Shown here in pieces: positions 25,405 to 35,352 of a stretch of DNA of 64,000 nt. The notes under the pieces are model-generated. The model was not told where the DNA came from, did not search any database, and saw nothing but the letters and a program-made list of their open reading frames with translations. The DNA comes from Bacteroidetes bacterium HGW-Bacteroidetes-4. GTDB lineage: Bacteria; Bacteroidota; Bacteroidia; Bacteroidales; SZUA-534. The DNA is taken from positions 1-64,000 of the forward strand of contig PHDD01000008.1 in the NCBI GenBank assembly GCA_002840905.1, written 5' to 3'. Position 1 is the stretch's first letter, and each line of letters starts with the position of its first letter. The position numbers and the translations under genes were made by a program.

Positions 25405-25662
25405 ATGATTATAACATTTACAGAAAATGCATGGGACGACTATCTTTATTGGCAAAAAACAGATAAAAAGGCAGTTAAAAAAATAAATTCCTTACTGAAA
25501 GAAATACGAAGAACTCCTTTTGAGGGAACGGGTAAACCGGAAGCACTTAAATACGACTTGTCAGGATATTGGTCAAGAAGACTTGAAAACGAACATAGGC
25601 TTGTTTATCAAGTGAGCGAAAATGAAATAATAATTTATGCCTGCCGATTTCATTACGACTAA
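25405..25662 (+). CDS. yoeB: YoeB-family mRNA interferase toxin
   Basis: The 85-residue toxin keeps the catalytic residues of E. coli YoeB at the same numbers: Glu46, Arg65 and His83, with Tyr84 next. NEHRLVYQ and CRFHYD are the family hallmarks. YoeB cuts mRNA in the ribosomal A site. No lesion is visible, so it is probably active when freed from YefM. Confidence 0.95.
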   Translation: MIITFTENAWDDYLYWQKTDKKAVKKINSLLKEIRRTPFEGTGKPEALKYDLSGYWSRRLENEHRLVYQVSENEIIIYACRFHYD

Positions 25663-25736
25663 AAAAAGGACTTTCAAATACAAAAATGCCTTCAATTTCC
25701 TTTAATCAATCTTTTTTTTAATTGTTTAATAATCCG

Positions 25737-26261
25737 CTATAATTTCAAACGAAAACCAAAAACAGGCAGTTGTCCCTGCATAAAATCCAAATCGAGAGAA
25801 CGATCAAATCCCATTTTTACGTACATGTTCCACGCGGTTTGCATGGCTTTGGTGGTATGAATCACCACCTGTTGATTTTTATGAACCCGGGCCTTTTCGA
25901 TGCACTCCCTGGTTAGTTGATAACCAATACCCAGTCCCCTGAAAGCCGGATCGACCGCCAACAAACGAAAACCGGAAGCGTTTTTTTCCTGCGTTGCTGT
26001 TCCACCCGAACCATAATACTGCATGTTGCTAAAATAAACCACCCCGCCGGCAATAATACCCTGCTCAGTAACTGCTACCAAAAGCTCGGCACCCGGCTTT
26101 TGGGTTTGTTGCCCAATGGTTGCCAGCATTTCGTAATAGGCTGGTTGTTCATCGGGTTTGGGAAAACCCTCGAGCTGTGAATATACCTTAACCATCAATT
26201 GACCTAAGCTTTCAAATTCATCGGGCCGGGCATTACGAATCTCAATTTTTTCAATTTTCAT
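25737..26261 (-). CDS. GNAT family N-acetyltransferase
   Basis: The 174-residue protein has the acetyl-CoA binding motif (LLAVDPAFRGLGIGYQLTRE, with R-G-L-G-I-G, about 99-118) and the typical following strand-helix (VVIHTTKAMQTAWNMYVKMG). Substrate is unknown. It is convergent with yoeB. Confidence 0.9.
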   Translation of the reverse strand: MKIEKIEIRNARPDEFESLGQLMVKVYSQLEGFPKPDEQPAYYEMLATIGQQTQKPGAELLVAVTEQGIIAGGVVYFSNMQYYGSGGTATQEKNASGFRLLAVDPAFRGLGIGYQLTRECIEKARVHKNQQVVIHTTKAMQTAWNMYVKMGFDRSLDLDFMQGQLPVFGFRLKL

Positions 26262-26347
26262 ACATTGTTACCATTAAAAAGTCTAATAAATAATTAATTC
26301 ACTTTATTACAATTAAAACCAAGTCAGACAAAGCAACAAAACAAACC

Positions 26348-28504
26348 CTACAAAACCAGCAAGCCCGATTTACGGAGCTGATTAAACCAGGGTTCCGCCT
26401 CCAAATCGATTTGAAACGTTTGATGAAAAGCTTCCGACCAATCGTTAAACGACTCCATTTTAACATCATTTAAACTACATTTTGTCAGGAAATTCACAAT
26501 CCATGCTACTGTTTCTTTATCGGTTTCAATAGTTGCCGACTGTGCCGGGTTATTAATAAACAAGCGCGATTGTTTTCCATTTTCATTCAGTGAAACTTGT
26601 CCGCCAATCCACACCAATTGCCGGTTTGCCGGCTGAATGGGAAACTGACTCTTTAAAAAGTTTTTCACAAAACGTGGAGGAATATTTGCTGGCTTAATTT
26701 TAAAATCGAACCAACGGTGAACCGGCTGGTCGAAACCCATGCCATGCATAAAGTTATAGGTTGCTTTTGCCAGTCCCGGCCCAAAGTCGGGATGCTGCTC
26801 CTGAACGGGATCAAAAAAGGCTATTTCGTTATTGGCAAAGGGGTGTTTTTCTGTATCAAGAATGGTAATTCCGTAGCGCTCGGGCAATTGAGCCACCGGA
26901 CTGTGAATGGTAAGCGCAAAGCGATGCCAATAAGCCGATTGGAATAAGCCCGCCTCGAAGAATTGTTTTACAATTTCGAGCGAATCAATGGTTTCCTGAA
27001 CCGTTTCACCAGGAAAACCAAACATCAGGTAAGCATGTACCATGATGCCTGCTTTGGTAAAATTCCGGGTAACCTGAGCCGCTTTTTCAAGACTAACTCC
27101 TTTGTTCATCAAGCGTAACAAGCGATCCGATGCCGTTTCAATTCCTCCGGTAACCGCAATACAACCCGAAGCAGCCAGCAATTGACACAAATCGGCCGTA
27201 AACGCTTTTTCGAAACGGATGTTTCCCCACCAGGTAATTTGCAGCTTATGGCGAATAATTTCGATGGCCATACTTTTTAGTAAACCGGGAGGAGCGGCTT
27301 CGTCGGTAAAATGAAAACCGGTACTTCCCGTTTGCTTCATAATGGCTTTTAGCTTTTCAACAATAGCCTCAGCAGTGCCCGATTCGTAACGTTTAATGTA
27401 ATCGAGCGTGGTGTCGCAAAACGCACAATGTGCCCAATAACAGCCATGAGCCAGGGTCACCTTATTCCAGTAACCGTCGGTCCACAGCTTGTGCATAGGA
27501 TTCACGGTTTCAATCAACGAAAGGTATTTATCGAAAGTTAAACCGGTAAAGTCGGGAGTGCCCGTTTTTACAAAAGGAAGTGGCGGAATGTCTGTATTGT
27601 TGAAATGAATTAGCTGTTTATTTCTTAAACAGGTTGTACGTATTAATGCATCTTCCGATGTTTTACCATCAAAATAGTTCAGCAATTGAAGAAAAGGCTG
27701 CTCACCATCATCAAAAATCAGGTAATCGATAAACTCAAAAAAACGGGGCTCCTGAATGTCGCGTAATTCGGTATTCACATAACCTCCGCCCATAATAATT
27801 TTAACCTCAGGTTGATGCTTTTTCAAAAACTGAGCACATTTGAGTGCGCCATACAAATTGCCCGGAAAGGGAACGGTAAACCCAACCACAGCAGGATGAT
27901 ACTTATCAAGGTAAGTAGCAAACACTTCCAACAACATGGCATCTATCCGGTTAATTTCTTCTGCAAGTAAAGCTTTGTGTATGGGAGCAAAATGGTGTGC
28001 CGACTCGGACAAATGCTGTTTGTAACGAACCAGTTCGAAACCCTCGTCAAGATAATTCCGAATTAAATCGGCCAAATCTTCAATGTAAAGTGTTGCCAGA
28101 TACTTGGCCTGATCGATGGTTCCCATGGTTCCAAACACCCACTCCAAATCGACCAGATTCTTAAACCGGGGACCTTCGGGCAAATACCTGCGCCCTACAA
28201 TTTTAATGGCCAGATGCTGATTTTTGCCTTGCAAAAAAGCCATTACCGGTTCAATGGTTTCCAGGTAAAAGGTTTTCATCGAAAGTACTTTTTTATGAAT
28301 ACCGGCTACATTTTTGGTTTCAATTTCAGCAAAAACCTGTTCCAGTTCTTTGGCGGTAAACAAGGCGTTAATCAGTTCAATGCCCAAATCGGCCTGATGC
28401 ACCACCTTACCCTGTTCCTGCAGGAACCCTTTCAGCACGGCTGTTGCCGGATAAGGCGTGTTTAATTGCGTTAAAGGAGGAGTTATCAATAAAATGGAAT
28501 TCAT
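26348..28504 (-). CDS. B12-binding-domain radical SAM protein
   Basis: The 718-residue protein has an N-terminal cobalamin-binding-like region (about 190-290; AVVGFTVPFPGNLYGALKCA, then IIMGGGYVN) and a radical SAM core (about 345-560) with the cluster motif GCYWAHCAFCD. Spacing here is Cys-x4-Cys-x2-Cys rather than the usual x3, a variant seen in a subset of this class. GNIRFEKAFTADLCQLLAAS and GGIETASDRLLRLMNKGVSL mark the SAM barrel. It is single, without pathway neighbours, so the reaction cannot be named. Confidence 0.85.
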   Translation of the reverse strand: MNSILLITPPLTQLNTPYPATAVLKGFLQEQGKVVHQADLGIELINALFTAKELEQVFAEIETKNVAGIHKKVLSMKTFYLETIEPVMAFLQGKNQHLAIKIVGRRYLPEGPRFKNLVDLEWVFGTMGTIDQAKYLATLYIEDLADLIRNYLDEGFELVRYKQHLSESAHHFAPIHKALLAEEINRIDAMLLEVFATYLDKYHPAVVGFTVPFPGNLYGALKCAQFLKKHQPEVKIIMGGGYVNTELRDIQEPRFFEFIDYLIFDDGEQPFLQLLNYFDGKTSEDALIRTTCLRNKQLIHFNNTDIPPLPFVKTGTPDFTGLTFDKYLSLIETVNPMHKLWTDGYWNKVTLAHGCYWAHCAFCDTTLDYIKRYESGTAEAIVEKLKAIMKQTGSTGFHFTDEAAPPGLLKSMAIEIIRHKLQITWWGNIRFEKAFTADLCQLLAASGCIAVTGGIETASDRLLRLMNKGVSLEKAAQVTRNFTKAGIMVHAYLMFGFPGETVQETIDSLEIVKQFFEAGLFQSAYWHRFALTIHSPVAQLPERYGITILDTEKHPFANNEIAFFDPVQEQHPDFGPGLAKATYNFMHGMGFDQPVHRWFDFKIKPANIPPRFVKNFLKSQFPIQPANRQLVWIGGQVSLNENGKQSRLFINNPAQSATIETDKETVAWIVNFLTKCSLNDVKMESFNDWSEAFHQTFQIDLEAEPWFNQLRKSGLLVL

Positions 28505-28645
28505 AGCATCTTAATTTTTGTAAAAATAGAAAAAGCCCATCATTATTTTAGGTAACACATATAGAAAGCTTCTGATAAGTGAAAAATCCGTTGTTACTTA
28601 GCAGGCTTTTTGTACAAAGGGTTCCGGAATTTTACCATAAATAAT

Positions 28646-28653
28646 TACATTTG
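28646..28653 (+). promoter_or_regulatory. -7-like element TACATTTG of the phosphatase gene
   Basis: It matches TAnnTTTG, 22 nt before the chosen ATG at 28676, and argues against the longer frame that begins upstream of it. Confidence 0.5.
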
Positions 28654-28675
28654 TCTGCTTAAAAAACGAACAATT

Positions 28676-30316
28676 ATGACTTCACGCCTTACTTTATTAT
28701 TTTCATTACTACTGCTTTGCACATTATTTACCCATGCACAAAAGCGGAAGGAAATTCCACCTGAAAACCCAAAACTTATTGTAGGTATTGTAATTGAAGA
28801 CATGCGTTACGATTACCTTTACCGCTTTTGGGATAATTTTGGAGAAGAAGGCTTTAAAAAACTGATAGGCGAAGGAACCCTGTGTAAAAATGCCAAATAC
28901 AACTATTTATTGACCCAGACAGCCCCCGGATTTGCCACCATTGCTACCGGATGTGAACCGGCAGTTCACGGAATTGTGGCCGATCGATGGTACCAGCGTT
29001 TGCAAAACAACCGTACCTATGCAGTTTTCGATGAAAAACAACACTCCATTGGTTCAAAATACGATGTTTATCCCAACTCCCCCGTTAACCTGTTAACCAC
29101 CACCTTTACCGACGAGCTGAAGCTTTTTAACAACGGTCGCTCTAAAGTGATTGGAGTATCGTTTAAACCCGAAGCCGCTATACTATCAACCGGTCATTTG
29201 GCCAATGCAGCGTATTGGTTCGACGATGCATCGGGCAATTGGGTAAGCAGTTCATACTATATGGATTCGCTCCCCGGATGGGTGAATGAATTCAACACAA
29301 AAAAATTCCCCGACATTTACCTCGAGCACGAATGGAGCCCTTTGCTTGCTTTAGAAAACTACAGCAATGGAGCAAAACTGGGTCTATCGAAAGAGATTGG
29401 TTTTTCGGAGAATAATAAATTTGCCAAACGAATTTCCTCCCTTGTAAAAAAAGATCTTCCCTACAGCGTATTAAAAGCCACACCTTTTGGACTAACCTTA
29501 ACCAAAGACTTTGCTGTGTCGGCAATAATACATGAAGCTTTAGGAACCGATGAGTATACCGACTTTTTAAGCATTGGATTTGCTTCCACATCACGCGTTA
29601 GTGAATCGTGCGGACCCAATTCGGTTGAACTCGAAGATTTATACCTGCGGCTCGATGCCGAACTCGCCCACTTTTTACAATTCCTCGACGAACAGTTTGG
29701 AAAACACAATATACTGGTTTACCTCACATCGGATCACGGAACGTCGTACATTCCGCAAGATTTGCAGGCCCTTAACATTCCTTCGGGTGAGTTCAACGCC
29801 GAGCGGGCAGTTATGTTACTGGGAACCTATTTAAATGCTCTTTACGACAAAGGAAAATGGATTGCAGAATACCACAACAAACAAATTTATTTAAACCATC
29901 GCTTAATTGAAGATGCCAAACTAAATATTTCCGATGTTCAGCAAGTGGTTTCGCAATTTATGATTCAGTTTTCAGGGGTAGCCAATGCCATAACCGCAAC
30001 TACACTGGAACAAACCAATTTCTCGAACGGTGCTTTTGCTGCCATGCAAAATTCGTTCAACCAAAAACGCTCAGGCGATGTGGTAATTAACCTGGAACCC
30101 GGATGGATTGAAAAAGGTTCGTATGTTTCGAGTGCCAATTCGGCCAATAATTACGATACCCATGTACCTTTAATCTGGTATGGCTGGAAAATAAAACGCG
30201 ATCGTGTTTCCCGGAGCGTCAACATGCAGGATATTGCACCCACACTGTCAAATTTTTTGAATATTCCCTTCCCCAATGGAGCTACAGGTTCGGTAATTGA
30301 AGAATTGGAAGAATAA
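28676..30316 (+). CDS. Secreted alkaline phosphatase-superfamily enzyme (PafA-like)
   Basis: The 546-residue product has a signal peptide (about 1-21, ending THAQ). The metal-binding phosphatase core starts LIVGIVIEDMRYDYLYRFWD with the first Asp ligand. The nucleophile is probably Thr in LLTQTAPGFATIATG, as in PafA. Later metal ligands lie in YLTSDHGTSYIP (Asp-His) and DTHVPLIWYG (His). This matches calcium-activated periplasmic phosphatases of Bacteroidota. Its stop is only 15 nt from the convergent GGGP synthase stop. Confidence 0.9.
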   Translation: MTSRLTLLFSLLLLCTLFTHAQKRKEIPPENPKLIVGIVIEDMRYDYLYRFWDNFGEEGFKKLIGEGTLCKNAKYNYLLTQTAPGFATIATGCEPAVHGIVADRWYQRLQNNRTYAVFDEKQHSIGSKYDVYPNSPVNLLTTTFTDELKLFNNGRSKVIGVSFKPEAAILSTGHLANAAYWFDDASGNWVSSSYYMDSLPGWVNEFNTKKFPDIYLEHEWSPLLALENYSNGAKLGLSKEIGFSENNKFAKRISSLVKKDLPYSVLKATPFGLTLTKDFAVSAIIHEALGTDEYTDFLSIGFASTSRVSESCGPNSVELEDLYLRLDAELAHFLQFLDEQFGKHNILVYLTSDHGTSYIPQDLQALNIPSGEFNAERAVMLLGTYLNALYDKGKWIAEYHNKQIYLNHRLIEDAKLNISDVQQVVSQFMIQFSGVANAITATTLEQTNFSNGAFAAMQNSFNQKRSGDVVINLEPGWIEKGSYVSSANSANNYDTHVPLIWYGWKIKRDRVSRSVNMQDIAPTLSNFLNIPFPNGATGSVIEELEE

Positions 30317-30331
30317 AATTTTACAAAGGGA

Positions 30332-31075
30332 TTAGTTTTGGTTACGCTGGGAAACGTAAGCTGCAAACTCAGAAACCACATCAGAATTTATTTCGGCAGC
30401 GGTTCCCACCACCACCATATCGGCGCCAGCATCAAAAACTTTGGAAAGCTGTTCTGTTGTTTTTATTCCTCCACCCACTACCAGGGGAATACGGATATTA
30501 TTCTTAACAGCAGTTATCATACGTTCTGAAACTGGTATTTGAGCGCCACTTCCGGCTTCGAGATATATAAGCTGCATGCCCAGCATTTCGCCGGCCATAG
30601 CCGTAGCCACAGCAATATCGTTTTTATCGTAAGGAATTGGAGCGGTATTACTCATATACGAAACCGAAGTACTAACTCCAGAATTTATCAGCAAATAGCC
30701 CGTAGGTATAACTTCCAAACCGGCTTTTCGAATCATGGGAGCTGCCTGTACATGATTTCCGATTAAAAACTCCGGATTACGGCCCGAAATAAGCGAGAGC
30801 AGCAAAATTCCATCAGCATTTTCAGATACATGCTGTACATTGCCTGGAAACAGGAACACCGGTGTTTGAGTATTCCGTTTAATAGCTGCAATAATTTGGG
30901 AAACACCATTAAACAAAAGGCTTCCACCAACAAGAATAAGATCAGGACCCGGGTTGTTGATTAAATTAACCAACAGCTTTTTTATGGATTCCGGTGTGTG
31001 TTTGTCGGGATCGATGAGTAAGGCAAATAATTTTTTGCCCTCTGAAAACTGTTTGTTAAAGTATTGAATCAACAT
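30332..31075 (-). CDS. Geranylgeranylglyceryl phosphate synthase (GGGPS/PcrB family)
   Basis: The 247-residue TIM-barrel prenyltransferase joins an isoprenoid diphosphate to glycerol-1-phosphate, the archaeal type of ether bond. LFALLIDPDKHTPESIKKLL, ILVGGSLLFNG, LEAGSGAQIPVSERMI and VVGGGIKTTEQL are the family blocks, including phosphate-binding loops. Group II enzymes of this family are known in Bacteroidota. It is the last gene of the mutY-ssb-gldE-gldD-PPTase operon. Confidence 0.92.
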   Translation of the reverse strand: MLIQYFNKQFSEGKKLFALLIDPDKHTPESIKKLLVNLINNPGPDLILVGGSLLFNGVSQIIAAIKRNTQTPVFLFPGNVQHVSENADGILLLSLISGRNPEFLIGNHVQAAPMIRKAGLEVIPTGYLLINSGVSTSVSYMSNTAPIPYDKNDIAVATAMAGEMLGMQLIYLEAGSGAQIPVSERMITAVKNNIRIPLVVGGGIKTTEQLSKVFDAGADMVVVGTAAEINSDVVSEFAAYVSQRNQN

Positions 31076-31095
31076 GAAGCCAAGATAGGAAATCT

Positions 31096-31740
31096 TTACG
31101 ATATTAATGAATCATCGGGACGTTTCAAGGTATAAGTCAGTATATCGTTTTCAAAAAAGCGGTATTTTATTTTAAAACGTGCCGGCGGATTCATTTTAGT
31201 AATTGACGATTCAAACTGCCCTTTATCCGGTTCCAATTGAAAAGGTTCTACAACCATGTCGTGAAAATCGAGTTCGCGCTCAAATATTTTAAACACGGCT
31301 TCTTTTGCGCTCCAACAGGCTGTCATTAAGGGTAAGCTGGTACACCATTCCCGTTCGGTATTGTTTAAAAATTTATGATTTATATTGGCCACACGCTCCG
31401 AAACTTGTTCGATATCGACGCCCGGATAATACTGGCTGCTGATAATAATGGCCACAAAATTCCGGGAATGCGAAATACTAATATTCAGTTTGCTCTCTTT
31501 TATAAAAGGTTTGCCGTGCGTTGAATAGGAAATAATTTTCCTCTTTTCAAGCATCTCGGTTAAAAGCACCCTTGTTGTGAGCCATTCTTTTTGTCGCGTG
31601 AGGTTCGATATTTTTTTAAAATCAGCTATTTCATCACTGCGCAAAGGGAATATTGTATGCAATAATTCCAGTTCTTCTTCTTTTTTCCATACACCCAAAA
31701 GCGTCCCCATAGCAATATGTTCCTTAACAACAAGTGCCAT
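31096..31740 (-). CDS. 4'-phosphopantetheinyl transferase superfamily protein
   Basis: From the ATG at 31740 (1 nt after the gldD stop) the product has 214 residues. GVDIEQVSERV supplies the first metal ligands and WSAKEAVFKIFERE the Glu-Lys pair of Sfp/AcpT-type enzymes. It moves phosphopantetheine to a carrier protein; which one is not shown here. The longer frame from 31764 overlaps gldD and is less likely. Confidence 0.88.
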   Translation of the reverse strand: MALVVKEHIAMGTLLGVWKKEEELELLHTIFPLRSDEIADFKKISNLTRQKEWLTTRVLLTEMLEKRKIISYSTHGKPFIKESKLNISISHSRNFVAIIISSQYYPGVDIEQVSERVANINHKFLNNTEREWCTSLPLMTACWSAKEAVFKIFERELDFHDMVVEPFQLEPDKGQFESSITKMNPPARFKIKYRFFENDILTYTLKRPDDSLIS

Positions 31741-31741
31741 G

Positions 31742-32311
31742 TTAATTCCATTCAAAAGTTTCAATCAGATGCACCAGGTCTTTATTAATAAAATCAAGCA
31801 CCGGTGCCAGGGAATCTTTATTGGGATACACTTCAAAATACAAAGCCCCTCGAATAAAATTATGTGTGCTGTCGGTTAAAAAAAACTGGGTGTTCGATGC
31901 CGCATCGCCTTTTATATCGTATAGAATTCCATATACTTTTTTTTCGGCATTCAAATACGGCGTTTCACTAATTGCATCAGCTTTAACCGTATGCTTGTAA
32001 ACAAAATTACGCGAATCGTTCAGGTATTCCTCCAGATTATTGTCGATGGTTTTGTAGCTTAAGTGCAAGGTGGCATTGAATTTAGGGAACACCAAATTTA
32101 TCCAGTACAGTTCCGGTTGAGTCTGTCGGTAATTAACCAAAACACTGTATACCGGATATTCAAAAGCATAAGGAAGTTTCTCCGGAGTTTGTTTGTACTC
32201 CCTTTCGGGCAAATCGATTCGGAAATAGCCTCGCGGTTTGGGTGTGTAGTCGCTATTGCATGATACACTTAACAGAAAAAGTGAGATAAGAAGTATAAAA
32301 TAATTATGCAT
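31742..32311 (-). CDS. gldD: Gliding motility lipoprotein GldD
   Basis: The 189-residue lipoprotein has a signal with lipobox Cys18 (SLFLLSVSC) and the family start YTPKPRGYFRIDLPEREY. GldD is needed for gliding and T9SS function in Flavobacterium. It follows gldE by 67 nt, the conserved order. Confidence 0.93.
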   Translation of the reverse strand: MHNYFILLISLFLLSVSCNSDYTPKPRGYFRIDLPEREYKQTPEKLPYAFEYPVYSVLVNYRQTQPELYWINLVFPKFNATLHLSYKTIDNNLEEYLNDSRNFVYKHTVKADAISETPYLNAEKKVYGILYDIKGDAASNTQFFLTDSTHNFIRGALYFEVYPNKDSLAPVLDFINKDLVHLIETFEWN

Positions 32312-32378
32312 GAATCTGAGTTTTCAATTCGCCAAAAATAGCATATAACTTTTACATGCCTTGCTTACAACAATTGAT

Positions 32379-33698
32379 TTATCTTTTAATGGAAGTTTTT
32401 ATTTTTCGGATGCGTCGTTTATCCACTTCCTCGATGGTAAACGTGAGGTGCTGAAATTTTATTTTGTCGTATTTTTCAGGAAATTCCCCTTTTAATTCCA
32501 GAATAAAACCTGCCAGTGTTTCGGCGTCACCCTTTACAGCATCAAAAATGGTATTTTCGACTTCTACAATTTTGCAAAAATCGTTTAGCAAAGTTTTACC
32601 ATCGAACAGAAAGTTATTATCGTTTATTTTTGAAAAATAGGTTTCGTCCTCGTCAAATTCATCGGTAATATCGCCTACTATTTCTTCAATAATATCTTCC
32701 ATGGTAATAATTCCTGAAGTTCCGCCGTACTCGTCGACCACAACTGCCATATGGATTTTATCGGTTTGCAATTCGTTAAGTAATTCGTTAATTTTTTTTC
32801 CTTCGGGTACAAAATAAGGCTCACGAAGCAGCGACTGCCAGTTAAATTCGTCGGTTTCATTAATGTGCGCGAGCAAATCTTTTATGTATAAAATGCCTTT
32901 TACATCGTCGAAGGTTTTTTCATAAATGGGAATCCGGGAATAACCGGCATCAACCACTTCCCTAATAATTTTTGTAAAAGGTGTATCAATTTCCAGTGCA
33001 AGCACATCGACACGCGGACACATGATTTCAGAAGCTTCAATATTCCCATATTCAATAATTCCTTTCAAAATCTCTTTGTCTTCTTCAACTACATCGGTGG
33101 TATATTCAAGTACATTCGACAAATCGTTAAATAAAAAAGGAGGTCTTTTATGGTAGCGATTCTCAAAATATTTGTCCAAACCGGCTACTATTGTGATTAA
33201 TGGTTTTAAAAAACGCTGAATTAAAAGCAGGGGAAAAGCCATGAGCAGCGCCCATTTATAGGTAAACTGACTGGCATAAATTCGGGGAATAAGTACGCCA
33301 AACAAAAAAACGAAAAATACAATTACCGACCCTTCTAATAAAAATTTATGCGTGAGGGAGCCTTCAAAATTTATCCAGTTTCTAAAAAGAAATACCATGC
33401 CCAGTATTAAAATCAGAATAATAATACTTTTCGAAACCAAAATAGTAGCCCAAAGTTCGTGAGGTTTTTGAATTAGCTTTTTAGCGGTTTGCACTTTCGG
33501 CTTACCTCCTTTTTGAATGGTATTAATTTCGTTGGCCTTAAGTGAAAAAAAAGCAAGTTCACTCCCTGAAAGAAAAGCAGAGCCTGCAAGTAAGACTATG
33601 GTAAGAACAATTCCCAGTGTAATTTGAAGGGTAAATGGATGAAAGGTAATATTAAGTACACTTAATATTACCCAACCAGAATAAGGATCACTTTCCAA
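32379..33698 (-). CDS. gldE: Gliding motility-associated protein GldE (CNNM/CorC type)
   Basis: The 439-residue membrane protein has three to four hydrophobic segments (about 20-170; DUF21-type) and a CBS pair (about 200-335; IMCPRVDVLALEIDTPFTKI, YSRIPIYEKTFDDVKGILYI). A C-terminal CorC_HlyC domain (about 350-430) ends it. Position next to gldD supports GldE over a general CorC-like ion transporter. Confidence 0.9.
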   Translation of the reverse strand: MESDPYSGWVILSVLNITFHPFTLQITLGIVLTIVLLAGSAFLSGSELAFFSLKANEINTIQKGGKPKVQTAKKLIQKPHELWATILVSKSIIILILILGMVFLFRNWINFEGSLTHKFLLEGSVIVFFVFLFGVLIPRIYASQFTYKWALLMAFPLLLIQRFLKPLITIVAGLDKYFENRYHKRPPFLFNDLSNVLEYTTDVVEEDKEILKGIIEYGNIEASEIMCPRVDVLALEIDTPFTKIIREVVDAGYSRIPIYEKTFDDVKGILYIKDLLAHINETDEFNWQSLLREPYFVPEGKKINELLNELQTDKIHMAVVVDEYGGTSGIITMEDIIEEIVGDITDEFDEDETYFSKINDNNFLFDGKTLLNDFCKIVEVENTIFDAVKGDAETLAGFILELKGEFPEKYDKIKFQHLTFTIEEVDKRRIRKIKTSIKR

Positions 33699-33722
33699 TT
33701 TTTCTTAAAGTTTTAGCAGTTA

Positions 33723-34148
33723 TTAAAACGGAAGATCATCGGTTTCCAACGGTTCGTTAACCGAATTGCTATTGGGAGCTTCGCTGCTTGGCGGCGGCGT
33801 ATTTCCTCCCCCGTCACCCGACGATTTACGACCCAACATTTGCATGTTGTCAACTACTATCTCCGTTACATAGCGCTTAACACCGTCTTTATCGTCGTAA
33901 GAGCGACTGCGAATTTTACCTTCGATATAAAGCGGATCGCCTTTTTTCACATATTTTTCAACCACATCGGCTAATCCCCGCCAAAAGACCAAATTATGCC
34001 ATTCGGTTTGTGTTGTTTTATTACCCGATTTGTCTTTATACGTTTCGCTGGTTGCAAGCGGGAGTTGTGCAACGGCTACACCGCTTTCAAGATGCCTTAC
34101 TTCGGGGTCTTTGCCCACATTTCCTACTAGTATTACTTTATTAATCAT
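33723..34148 (-). CDS. ssb: Single-stranded DNA-binding protein
   Basis: The 141-residue OB-fold protein starts MINKVILVGNVGKDPEVRHL, has a Gly/Pro/Ser linker (about 108-128) and ends Asp-Asp-Leu-Pro-Phe, the conserved partner-binding tip. It protects single strands in replication and repair. Confidence 0.97.
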   Translation of the reverse strand: MINKVILVGNVGKDPEVRHLESGVAVAQLPLATSETYKDKSGNKTTQTEWHNLVFWRGLADVVEKYVKKGDPLYIEGKIRSRSYDDKDGVKRYVTEIVVDNMQMLGRKSSGDGGGNTPPPSSEAPNSNSVNEPLETDDLPF

Positions 34149-34186
34149 ATCAGAATTTTTTTAAAGGGTTAAAATTAGGATTAAAA

Positions 34187-35275
34187 TTACAAACTTTTAA
34201 TGGAACCCCAAATTTTAGTTTTCATTATTTTTTTAATTCTTCCATTTAAATAGCGTTCAATAAGTTTTGGAAAAGCATAATCATCAAAATTACTGATTAA
34301 TATTGACTTATATCCATTTATTTTAGGCAGGCTGGCCGAACCAAACAACAAGAATTTAGCGTGAATGGTTTGATGACTCAGTTTGTGCGATGCGGGTTCA
34401 AAATCATCGAGTAAAACCATTGGCTTTGGGGGCAGGCCCGCTTTTACTTCAGGCAAGTTTAAAAACGCATCCACTTCCATACTTTTTTCTAACTCAAAAA
34501 GAGGTAATTCGTACAAGCCTTTCCAAATATCGTTATTATCTCTTTTCTGAATTAAAATGTTTTTGCCATCGGTTACCAATAAATACATAAAATAACGCTG
34601 CCTGACTTTAGTTATTTTCGATTTTATGGGACGCTCTTCAACTGTTCCTTTAAGTTTTGCCTGACATTGTGAGGCAAGCGGACATATATTACACGAAGCT
34701 TGTCGGGGTGTACACACCATGGCTCCAAAATCCATAAGTGCCTGATTAAAATCGCCACAGTTCTGTACAGGCAAAAGCTGCGATACCAAATCATAGATTA
34801 GGGTTTTCCCTTTGGCTTTATCAACAGGTTCCCGAACATCGTAGATTCGGGAAATAATCCGGTAAACATTTCCATCAATAGCCGGAACTTTTTCGTTGAA
34901 ACAAAACGAGGAAATGGCTGCGGCGGTATATTCGCCAATTCCTTTTAATTTTTGCAATTGTTTGGCCGTTTTTGGAAACATTCCCTTATAATCGGCAACT
35001 ATTGTTTGAGCTGTCTGATGCATATTCCTGGCACGCGAATAATATCCAAGCCCCTGCCATACAAGCAAAACATCGTCGATAGATGCATTGGCCAAATGCT
35101 CCACAGTAGGGAATTTATCAATAAAACGATTAAAGTAAGGCAAGCCTTGTGCAATTCGGGTTTGTTGCATTATTATTTCAGAAACCCATATAACATACGG
35201 ATTTTTTACTTGCCTCCAGGGCAGGTCCCGCATATTTTTTTTATACCACAAAGTCAAGAGAGTGCTAGTATTCAC
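34187..35275 (-). CDS. mutY: A/G-specific adenine glycosylase MutY
   Basis: The 362-residue repair enzyme removes adenine opposite 8-oxoguanine. It has the HhH-GPD core (LPWRQVKNPYVIWVSEIIMQ to VWQGLGYYSRARN), catalytic Asp in VPAIDGNVYRI, the four-Cys iron-sulfur loop (CTPRQASCNICPLASQC) and a NUDIX-like C-terminal domain. It leads the minus-strand operon and is divergent from the HU gene. Confidence 0.96.
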   Translation of the reverse strand: MNTSTLLTLWYKKNMRDLPWRQVKNPYVIWVSEIIMQQTRIAQGLPYFNRFIDKFPTVEHLANASIDDVLLVWQGLGYYSRARNMHQTAQTIVADYKGMFPKTAKQLQKLKGIGEYTAAAISSFCFNEKVPAIDGNVYRIISRIYDVREPVDKAKGKTLIYDLVSQLLPVQNCGDFNQALMDFGAMVCTPRQASCNICPLASQCQAKLKGTVEERPIKSKITKVRQRYFMYLLVTDGKNILIQKRDNNDIWKGLYELPLFELEKSMEVDAFLNLPEVKAGLPPKPMVLLDDFEPASHKLSHQTIHAKFLLFGSASLPKINGYKSILISNFDDYAFPKLIERYLNGRIKKIMKTKIWGSIKSL

Positions 35276-35352
35276 TGAAAAACAAGCTTATAAGTACAAT
35301 TATTTTTTAGACAAAATTAATGGAATTGTTTTCATATTCAGAATTAAACATT

